DNA of 26,948 nt from Trichosphaerium sp. ATCC 40318 (taxonomy: Eukaryota; Discosea; Flabellinia; Trichosidae), in contig JALMLS010000560.1 of NCBI GenBank assembly GCA_038496445.1, forward strand, positions 1-26,948, in the 5' to 3' direction. This document shows positions 9,562 to 21,774 of this stretch, in pieces. Each line of letters starts with the position of its first letter. Within the stretch, counting starts at the first letter, position 1. The notes beneath the pieces are model-generated. The model was not told the DNA's origin. It was given only the letters and a program-made list of their open reading frames with translations, and ran no database searches. The translations under genes were made by a program, and so were the position numbers.

Positions 9562-12500
9562 ATGGACGACCATAAGAAACAAGAGGAGAATGAATATTTG
9601 CCTCTCCAAGACATTGACAAGGGCCAAGTATTGCAAGAAACGAAGATATTTAGCCATGCACCAAAAACCAAGAGATCTTACCACCTGTTGACCAAAATAC
9701 TGTATTTGATTGTCCAAGGTAATATTCTCACTACCAAGGAAGCCACAGATGTGTTTTTCGCCGTTACAAAGCTATTTCAAGCGAAAGATGTACGCCGACG
9801 CTTCAAAGTACGCGTTTTACTTACTATAGTAAGGTACAACTTCGCAGGATGGTATACATGGTCCTTAAAGAGTTGACGGGTATAGCTGAAGACACCATCA
9901 TGGCTACCGCGTCACTTTGTAAGGATATAAACTCCAAGGTCGATTCCTACAAGGCAAATGCCATCCGAGTCATAAGCAGAATAATTGACGTCAGTTCAAC
10001 ATTTCATTTTATTATCCACTCACACTCACGTAGCCTACCATGCTCGGTCAAATTGAGCGGTATTTAAAACAAGCAATAGTTGACAAGGATCCATACGTAT
10101 CTAGCGCTGCTTTAGTATCTGGTTTTCATTTAATGAGTGCGTTCGCAACCCCTTACACTAGGTAGTATGTGCGCTTTGTTGACATGTTTAGGCTCAAGCG
10201 GTGATGTGGTGAGACGGTGGATTGGTGAAGTACAAGAAGCCATGAACTCTAGGTTGGTGATCACATTAGAAACATTTTTTATTAATTTATTCACCCATAG
10301 ATCTGTAATGGTTCAATATCATGCGTTGGGATTACTACATAGAATACGCAGAAAAGATAAACACGCTATTGTAAAATTGGTAGCATCTTTAACTCGGTAC
10401 TTGGCTGTTGTTACTTATTTGGTTTTTTTTTTTGGTTGAATGAAAAAAACATTACACAGCGTTATTATTTGCTCATACTATCTATAGTGGAACCTCTATT
10501 CGATCGCAATTTGCCAACTGCTTATTGATCAGATTTGTTGTACAGGTTATCGAGAGCTCAACCCAAGGGTAAGTGCAGTTCGTTTTCATGAATGGTCTTT
10601 GCTAATTACTTTGTTTAGACCACATGTCGCTCAATTATACGAATATTTGGAAAGCTGTCTACGACACAAGAGTGAGATTGTAGTGTATGAAGCAGCACGA
10701 GCTATTTGCAACTTAAAAGACATTGAAGTCAGGAACTTATCTCCAGCTGTTACCGTTTTGCAGGTATGATGTGCTCTTGAATTCATTTGTACACCTCTTG
10801 TTAAGTACGTTATAGTTATTTTTGAGCTCTCCTAAAACGACAATACGATTCGCTGCAGTTAGAACTCTCAACACTGTCGCCACAACTCATCCACACTTGG
10901 TTGCTAGGTACTGTGATAATCCTCTCATTCACTTGCTAATAATTCACTATAGACAATGCAGCTTTGAAATGGAAAATCTTATTTCTGATGTAAACAGATC
11001 TATCGCAACCCTTGCTATTACAACACTCTTAAAGGTGAGTAAATTTCTTATATATCGAAAGTATAAACCTTATACTTACAACCATTAACAGGTCGAAGCT
11101 GAAAGTAGCATTGACAGACTCCTTAAACAAATTGCAACATTTATTAATGAAATTTCAGATGAATTTAAGATTGTAGTTGTTGATGCCATCAGAACGTTGG
11201 CTCTTAAATTCAAACAACGGCATTATAGTATAATGGCTTTCTTAGCAAATATGCTACGTGATGAGGTACATGAAATCATTGATCTCAACTACTGACACAC
11301 TCAGGGCGGTTTCACATACAAGAGAGCTATAGTTGACACAATACTTATTATAATTGCCGAAATTCCAGACTCTAAAGAAACTGGTACGCTCGTTACAGTG
11401 AAGATAGTACTTATACTCATCTAGGATTATCTCATTTGTGCGAATTTATTGAGGATTGCGAGTATCCTTACCTCTCATCTAAAATCCTTCACTTGCTTGG
11501 TAAAGAAGGAGCAAAGACTTCTTCTCCAGCAAAATACATTAGATATATCTACAACAGGTACCTCCTACCCTTTGTTTATGCTACCAAGTGCTTACAGTTA
11601 TATAGAATTATTTTGGAAGGTCCTACAGTGCGTGCCTCGGCAGTAAGCGCCCTTGCCAAGTTCGGTATCAATCACGAAGCTCTACGCACTAAAGTTATTA
11701 TTGTACTGAAGAGGTACGTTAATTATTGTTTCAGAAAGTTAGATTTACTTTTATGTCAAGGTGTTTATTGGATACAGATGATGAAGTCCGCGATCGAACA
11801 ACATTTTATTTAAGTATCCTAGAAGACCACAAGAGCGCTAAAGCGCTTCTTGTTGAAGGTATGTTTTTATCGCTTGTTAAACCGTATTAAACTATGAGCG
11901 TAGATCTTGGCGTACCTCTCACCAATATGGAACTCAGTCTACGTGAGTATTTGGATGTAGGAGCAAAGACAGAGCGGTGGTCAATTGAAAACGTTCCTGC
12001 TATTCGTACGTAGCTTACTTTTCAGGTAATATCTAACTGGTCTACAGCACTACCAGAACCAAAGCCAGCCACAAGTACAAAGCCAAAGCCAGGGCAAAGA
12101 GCACAACCAGTTGTCATCCCAGCACCAGCACCATCTGTATGTTCGTTTTATGTTGGTAATACTAATCTAATAATTAGCTATCCCAATTTTCAGGTCTGGG
12201 ACCACTATTTAGATCCACAGAAGCTGTAAGTTTGTTTAAGTTGGTAGTATTGTTCTGACTGTTACAGGTTGCATTGACTGAACTGGAAACAGAATACGTT
12301 GTACACTACACTAAGCATTTATTCCAATCTGGCTATGTTGTATTGCAGGTATTGTTACGACAAACTGTTGGAGAATTTTAATCTAACAACTTTGTAGTTT
12401 GATTGTAAAAATACTCTTGAAGAGCAATTGTTGGAGAATGTTACAGTCGATGTTGTATCAACTGGGGCAAACGATTTTGTGTACGATATGATTGCTAAAA

Positions 12501-13249
12501 AATTGTCACTAACTGACGTCTGTAGTGTTGAATCTACTGTAAACGCACCTTCAATTGGATTTGACGAAACAAAACAAATTCTTGTTAAAGTTAAAATGAA
12601 CGTACCAGCTACATCAATGCCATTTGGTACTTTCACTGCTACCCTAAAATTCACTACCAAAGATGTTGATGTTGATACTGTGCGTAGAGTATTTGTTTTA
12701 TAAGAGCGCAGCTAATAAGTCTATGTAGGGCATGCCAGATGATGATTCTGGTTATCAAGATGATTACCAACTTGAGAACGTAGAAATTCGTTTGAATGAT
12801 TACATTCAAGGTTGTATTGTTCCAAACTTCAAGCCAGTATGGGATAGCCTACAAGGTAGCGATGGTGTCGCTGGATTTAAACTGGCAACATTACATACTT
12901 GTCAAGGTAAGTTCAAACAGTTCTTTGTGAGAAGGCTACCGCTTACATTTTTTGTACAGCTGCTGTGAAGCAATTGATAACGTTTTGGGGTATGCAAGCT
13001 TGTGAACGTAGTGATCAAGTTCCATCTGGCAAAAAAAATCACACGTTGTTCTTTGCCGGTAAACATGTTAGTGGCGTACAGTTGTTGGCTGTTGCTCGTA
13101 TGAAGGTTGCTCCTAATGGTACTAACTAATCACTTATTGTGTGCACTCTTCTTACTTTTTTTGTAGGTGCTGGTATGCTCATCAAGCTTATGGTTCGTTC
13201 CGAAGATCCGGAATTGAATAAGATAATTGCCGAGGCTTTATACGCTTAA
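9562..13249 (+). CDS. COPG: Coatomer subunit gamma (gamma-COP)
   Basis: Twenty-two exons join in phase to 885 residues, close to the animal length of about 874. Exon starts: 9562, 9834, 10034, 10192, 10301, 10488, 10619, 10816, 10953, 11092, 11305, 11425, 11606, 11761, 11904, 12048, 12178, 12268, 12398, 12729, 12960, 13167. Gamma-COP is the large F-subcomplex subunit of the COPI coat that drives Golgi-to-ER retrieval and binds Arf1. Residues about 1-540 are the adaptin-type helical solenoid, with near-invariant segments such as [27 protein letters not shown] and [12 protein letters not shown] Pro/Lys hinge (about 565-610) leads to the appendage, starting SGLGPLF and including [16 protein letters not shown] and the closing [15 protein letters not shown]. 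The first frame runs through a GTAC donor at 9790; only the acceptor ending at 9833 restores the family's LRRMVY. I see no damage, and this is surely a functional housekeeping gene. Confidence 0.96.
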
Positions 13250-13621
13250 AACTGGTAAATTTTTACCCCTAGTTGTACTTCAAAAAAAAAAATAAACAGT
13301 TTACTACATACGTTATTAACAACATGGGGATCATTCGACAATTGATTTAGTTTGTTTACAAAGGGTTGATTGATGAGATTGCGGTTAGTTTTCGACATGG
13401 TTGTTGCAAAGACACTATGCTCTACATTCAACTACAGTCATACCAATTCCGTGTTAAGTAACAGTACAGCACAACACCATTTTGTAAGTTTGACAAATCT
13501 GTTTTCGCCCAAGCAGCATCATGGTACTACGATTTTGGTGGTTCTTCGCTAGTGATGCTGACATTGACGCTAGGATAACGACGTAATTGAAGATTTTATT
13601 GCCGGAAAGAACACAGCTACC
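13250..13621. other. Intergenic, gamma-COP to filamin-repeat gene
   Basis: Contains a probable polyadenylation region (AAAAAAATAAACAG near 13285). On the reverse strand a 50-codon frame from an ATG at 13398 runs to 13246, overlapping the gamma-COP stop; it begins MSKTNRNLINQPFV and matches nothing I recognise. On the plus strand an ATG at 13520 opens only 21 codons (MVLRFWWFF) and could be an upstream ORF. I could not splice either to a neighbour in phase. Confidence 0.45.
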
Positions 13622-15066
13622 ATGGTTAATGTTGCTGCTCTTGATGGACCACGTAAACGGAAATATCTGTTGGAAGGGGACAGAGAAGTGGACAGTGGCG
13701 CCCCTGCGCAGTTTAAACTCAAGTGCCTAGGCGTGTAGACCTATCCCTTTCCGTTTTAATATCAAAATAGACGAATTTGACGAGCGTGTTACAATAGCGG
13801 ATAACGCAGTAAAAGTACGGTTCGAGGGCGAAGGCATGCAAACCGTAATGCCACGAGGTATGCACTTGCACCAACAAAGATCTGAATGATAACAAACGCG
13901 TCCTAGTTACGGATAGTGGCGTAGGATCACTACAATTCGAAGTTTTACCATTTAAAGCTGGCAGATACACTTTAACTGTCAACTTTGAGGTAAATTGAAC
14001 AAAACTAACTAATGCAATGACTGTATGAAATAGGGGAATGATTTATTTACAGAAACAGTTCGTGCTGTCAAAAAGGTTTCTTCAAGGAATTCCAACTTGA
14101 CATTCAGAACAAAGATAAAACTCAAAGGCGCTGGATTATTGGGTGGTCCAACTGGTAGGTCTTTAAGTTGTTCTATACCTTTGATTCTAATTCATATTTT
14201 ATAGGTCAGGCTACTGACTTTACTGTCACAGCAGTAGATGCTGATGATGGACGACCAACACCTCTATTAGATAGTGATCTAAAGATCACTATCCGCGCAG
14301 ATGGTATTGTAGTGCTTAGTCAGTACCGGTTATTTTACTTACTCTTTGTAGGACAAGGTACCTTCAACTACACGTTGAAGAGAGTGGATGCATCGTCAGT
14401 CAGATGCTGCTACTTTGTGCGCTAATGTCTCATTCTGAGCGCTTTCTTATGCGATAATTTTAGCCAGAAAAGTCTGGAGGTTACAATATCGAAGTAATAT
14501 ACAAGGACAAACCAGTATTGCGTAGGCCACAACGCGCAAAATTTTCTGGGAGTACGAAGTGTTATTTGGTTTTATATCTAATATTCGCGCTTGTAGAGGC
14601 TGCTGCCGACCAATCTACAGTGAATATGCCTGTAGCAATTGTACCTGCAGGTATACCAGCTAAGTTTAAAGTACGTTTAGTTACATGTAGTTAAAATGTA
14701 CTGATTGCTTTAGATTGCTGCCAAGGATAGTCAAGGATTTCCTTGCGGACAGGGTGGAGACAACTTCGCTATCTCCAGTACGTGTTTTCTTTTCTGGTAC
14801 GTGGGTTGTTTTGACATAGAGCGTAGTTGGTGGACCTGAGGGAGAATTTGAAAGACCTGAGATTGTGGACGCAGAAAATGGCACTTATCCGTGCTCTATT
14901 GTTCTAACTCAACCAAACGAGAATTATGATATTAGTGTTTACTTGAATGGAGTTGGTACGTACAATTGAGTTGTTTTTCGCTGACGTAGTGTAGAAATAA
15001 GGAACAGTCCGCTTAAAATTCAAACGACAGATCGTCGTTAATATTTGTACTTATTGCATTGAATAA
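13622..15066 (+). CDS. Filamin/ABP280-type Ig repeat protein, no actin-binding domain seen
   Basis: Eleven exons (13622-13710, 13739-13857, 13880-13989, 14034-14154, 14205-14303, 14352-14398, 14464-14551, 14597-14670, 14714-14781, 14822-14955, 15002-15066) give 337 residues. The later part holds filamin-type Ig repeats: one from about KGAGLLGGPTGQATDFTV through DGQGTFNYTLKR and GGYNIEVIYKDKPV, another from AGIPAKFKIAAKDSQG through ENGTYPCSIVLTQP and YDISVYLNG. An earlier related repeat covers about residues 30-105 (GAPAQPIPF, then KAGRYTLTV). Filamin repeats form dimer or partner-binding rods on actin. No calponin-homology pair precedes them, so this is either a stand-alone repeat protein or its 5' exons are unrecognised. 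Two introns are very short (28 bases at 13711, 22 bases at 13858). The 14782-14821 intron boundaries and the last exon are the least certain parts. Confidence 0.72.
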
Positions 15067-15119
15067 ACAGCCATAACTTATGCCTTGTGACTTAACCTTT
15101 TTTTAAAAAAAATTGATCG

Positions 15120-15131
15120 TTGGCGCCAAAA
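15120..15131. promoter_or_regulatory. Palindromic E2F-like site before MCM6
   Basis: TTGGCGCCAAAA contains TTTTGGCGC on the reverse strand, a full match to the E2F/DP consensus TTTSSCGC, centred about 30 bases before the MCM6 ATG. MCM genes are classic E2F targets in animals and plants, so the position fits S-phase control. This is inference from motif and context. Confidence 0.55.
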
Positions 15132-15153
15132 ACTTCAAAATTTTGCAGGAGCT

Positions 15154-18633
<3,480 letters not shown>

Positions 18634-19025
18634 CTTTGTATGAATCTGAGCGAATGTAAATAAAATAGTTTAGCTTTTAATTGCTGTCTGTACATGTGCA
18701 ATGCTTTTCAACTGATTTTTTGTGCTTTCTACGTGACGTTTCTGTTTTTGCTGAAATTGGCAAAACCCTCGTGGTCCACCGACAAGTCGGTATCGCAAGC
18801 GTTGTGAACGTCGAGAGGCAGAGGTCAAGGACTTACAACTCATCATTGTTGACGGAAATGTGTTGCCCTGGTAAAATAGCAAAAAAGAATATGACACAAT
18901 TTATTGTGGAGTACTATTCTTACCACAACACATTTGTTGCATTGAGGCCGATGACTTAATGTCTTTAAAGAAGACTAAGTTAAGGCCGTTTCACTACTTG
19001 AATTTTCACGGGCGTTTGGAACAAC
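18634..19025. other. Intergenic, MCM6 to F-box/LRR gene
   Basis: Between 18760 and 18880 two overlapping plus-strand frames and one reverse-strand frame stay open. One plus frame reads RYRKRCERREAEVKDLQLI before TAA and looks protein-like, but no start or splice partner was found. A perfect short hairpin, ACCGAC-AA-GTCGGT, sits near 18778-18791. The duplication arm begins at about 18959, so the last 67 bases, the probable F-box gene promoter, are arm sequence. I assign no function. Confidence 0.4.
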
Positions 19026-20594
19026 ATGAAATTGGTTTCAGTAGAGCAAGCTATCGCGTACTATTGTAATAACTATGCAGAAGAGTTTGGCGTAATAATT
19101 ACAAAACAACGAGAAGTATTCATAAAGCAACTTGAAAGTATCTTAAACGTTGCAAATGCGAGACTTGTACAACAACTAGAAGAATACCTCTTTAAAAACA
19201 TAGATACAGAAGTTAATGCAACCAAACGCCACAAAGAACAGTCTGGTAACCATAGCTTACCAGAACAAGTGCACACAAGACAATCTGAGGGCATACATGC
19301 ACCAAAACTAAAACAAGCAAGAGGGTACGTATGACCTGTTCTCAAGTAGAGGCTACTAACAACGAGGCAACCATAAAGGTCACAGACACAGACAACAACA
19401 TGCACACAGCATAATATTGTCAAGTTTCCTCCAGAGGTTATTGCAACTATTCTGAATCATACAGATGCAAAATCAAGGTTCAGTGTTGCTCAATCGTGTC
19501 ATTTGATGGCTGACATTATCCACCAAGTGGTTGGATACAAAAAGATATATATCTATGACATTCCAGATATCCTAAAGATAAGACAGTACAAAGGCATAAT
19601 GAATAACAGTACAGTCATTATGGAAGTTAAAAACAATACTCTGTATTCATTGTTATCTGGATGCCGCCACATAGCTACAGGGCACTTGAGAATTGTATCC
19701 CGTGACAATAATGTTATTAATGATAACGATCTTAAGGCACTCTCTGGAGTTCATTCCATTCGTCTTGCAGATTGTAAAAATATAACAGATGAAGGCATCA
19801 AGTGTTTAAGAGGTGTGCACACTATTAATCTTTCTCTCACTGCAGCAACAGATGAAAGCATCAAAGAGCTGGAGGGTGTTCATGATATAAGCCTTTTTGG
19901 ATGTAACGTAACAGATGAAGGCCTTAAATCACTCAAAGGTGTCCATACAATTGATCTTATGGATTGTACACAAGTGACAGATGAAGGCCTAAAGTATTTA
20001 AATGGCGTTCATACCATTGACCTTGCTTACACAAATATAACAGATGAAGGTATCAAAGCTTTAAAAGGTGTCCACAGTATAGACCTCCAGAATACATCAG
20101 TGACAGATGAAGGTATCAAATCGCTAAAGGGTGTTCATACTATACACCTCCAAAATACATCAGTGACAGATGAAGGTATAAAAACTCTGGCAGGTGTTCA
20201 TGTTATACATCTTGGAGATCCAGCTGTTACAGATGAAGGAGTTAAAGCACTTGCAGGTGTTTATGCCATTGACCTTTCTCGCACTTTAGTGACAGATGAG
20301 GGCATCAAAGCACTCGCCGGAGTTTATGCCATCAACCTTGATAGCACGTCTGTTACAGGTGAAGGTATTGAGGCAATTGCCGGGGTACATACTATTGGCC
20401 TTAATGATTGTGAAGACGTGACTCATGCAAAAATTACTGAATTGTTTTATAAAGGTGTTTTTTCTTTTGCTGACATGACCCATATCTATGCAAGATGTTA
20501 TAAAGACTTACAAGGCGTTAGTATTGTTCATTATGATCACTTGTTTATACATTGTTGTTTGAAGCAGTCGTACAAGGGAGTACCATGCCTATAA
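19026..20594 (+). CDS. F-box protein with uniform leucine-rich repeats
   Basis: Two exons, 19026-19324 and 19379-20594, joined by a 54-base intron (GTACGT, branch-like CTACTAAC, acceptor AAAG), give 504 residues. The phase is correct only with this acceptor. Residues 1-110 are charged and unassigned. Residues about 113-155 (KFPPEVIATILNHTDAKSRF) fit an F-box, which would bind Skp1 in an SCF ubiquitin ligase. From about residue 220 come eleven near-identical repeats of about 20-21 residues (consensus VTDEGIKALxGVHTIDLxxT) forming the likely substrate-binding solenoid, then a cysteine/aromatic tail. The repeats resemble the cysteine-containing LRRs of F-box proteins and similar arrays I associate with giant viruses and their protist hosts; that link is from memory and unproven. 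The gene converges on the MORN-like gene, 113 bases away. Confidence 0.82.
19737..20412 (+). repeat. Eleven LRR-coding tandem units
   Basis: A DNA-level repeat of about 60-63 bases recurs through the F-box gene, with ACAGATGAAGG and a GGTGTTCAT-like core in most units. Two neighbouring units (near 20085-20165) share long identical stretches, suggesting recent unit duplication or homogenisation. The same array appears in reverse at about 1735-2410. Confidence 0.9.
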
Positions 20595-20707
20595 TAGACA
20601 AACTAGTATCCAAAAACACGTCATTAAAAGTGATTGATTAATACTCTGATTGTTGTAAACACTCGGTTTTTGGTGATTTATTAAACGTGATTTTGCTGTG
20701 TGAGTTA

Positions 20708-21327
20708 CTACTTCAAATCACAAATCTCTGTAGCAGTTACTCGTACGCCATTGTTATAATTTGCAACAAGTTCACGCTTGCCGAAAAACCACTTGGAGCA
20801 TTTTCCGTGACGTTTGCCATCTACGAAAGTGGCCTGCTCGAGTTTAGCCTTACTACACGCCCACTTGAAGTACTTGCCATGTATCTTATCATGGCGATAG
20901 TAGGTTTTAATAGCTATCACGCCGTTGTGGTGCCATTCTATGTATTCTCCTTCAATGGTACCATTGACGACACTATATTCTCTCTTCAATTGGTCATTAT
21001 TGTGCCACTCCTTGCACTTGCCGTTCTGGAGTCCATTTTCCCAGTGCTCTTCAGCTAATTTATTTTTTGGGAGGTTGCCCTTCCTTGGTTTAACCCATTT
21101 CCCATGCTTCTCGAGTCGTGCGCTAAATCTTGTTGTTGTTGCTGTATGTTTAGACAGCAAAGGCCATTTTAAAAAAACTGAGTTGCCCAGCTCCATCATT
21201 TCTTTGTGGAGTTCTGTAGGCAACTCTAGTACAGATATACCTTGAACGTTTGCGGTTGCCAGTACCTACTTTTTCGTTAGAATTAATTAAACAGGTAAAT
21301 TAGCTTTACCCTCTTTACTGGTTTCAT
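20708..21327 (-). CDS. MORN/YwqK-like repeat protein with F-box-like N-terminus
   Basis: Exon 1 (21327-21310, MKPVKR) and exon 2 (21265-20708) join in phase 0 to 191 residues. Residues about 20-45 (VLELPTELHKEMMELGN) resemble the start of an F-box. From about residue 95 there are repeats of the MORN-variant type (NGLQNGKCKEW, NGTIEGEYIEWHHNG, DKIHGKYFKW, GKRHGKCSKWFFG), with the G-x-x-x-G-x-x-x-x-W spacing also seen in the bacterial YwqK family. Such repeats form beta-hairpin stacks that bind lipids or proteins. Function is unknown. Proteins combining an F-box-like start with these repeats are, from memory, common in amoeba-infecting giant viruses. The left-arm copy at 823-1439 is frameshifted. 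It is tail-to-tail with the F-box/LRR gene. Confidence 0.78.
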
Positions 21328-21774
21328 TGTACGATTCGGTGTGTTATTTTGTTTTGCAAATTGAATTTTCTTCGCTTTTTTTTTATACAATCAATCAAGT
21401 CAAGCCTTAAATGGAAATTGATTGAACTCCGCTTATTCTAACCTGACCTCACATCTTTACGTTTCTTTTAGTAAATACTAGTATGCTAGCTTAAGCTTGC
21501 AAATACATGACAGGGGAATATGGTATACAGTAAAGAGCTTTTTTTTTGGAGAACCTACACAGTAATGGACAAAGTAGTCAGGTAAAAAAATAACCAAATA
21601 GCCACAAGTTATTTATTTCGTAACTCTTTTACACCAATTTTATTTTTATTTAGTTTTTTCATCTTTGTGTACAAACTGAAAGAGTTAAGCCCTATAGATA
21701 ACAAGCAAGCTGGATAAAACTGAGCAAAGAAAAAAATAAGAAAAGTAGAAAACATAAACCTGGTTGACGTACGC
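21328..21774. other. Intergenic, MORN-like gene to RasGEF
   Basis: Holds the MORN-like promoter (right side of that gene) and the RasGEF 3' UTR. Complementary AATAAA-type runs lie near 21640-21655. About 24 bases near 21435-21460 are absent from the mirror copy. No gene is seen. Confidence 0.6.

Noticed and set aside
9445-9717. 90-codon reverse-strand frame across the divergent promoter
   Set aside because: Mostly antisense to the first gamma-COP exon; no domain.
12355-12660. 101-codon reverse-strand frame
   Set aside because: Antisense shadow of gamma-COP exon 19.
13246-13398. 50-codon reverse-strand small protein starting MSKTNRN
   Set aside because: It overlaps the gamma-COP stop, ends in a poly-T-derived hydrophobic tail and has no homologue I recognise; not enough to call a gene.
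19073-19423. 116-codon cysteine-rich reverse-strand frame
   Set aside because: Antisense to the F-box gene's first exon and intron; its cysteine content reflects the complement of ACA-rich sequence.
20687-21058. 123-codon plus-strand frame opposite the MORN-like gene
   Set aside because: Antisense shadow; the reverse strand carries clear MORN-type repeats and its mirror copy shows the same shadow.
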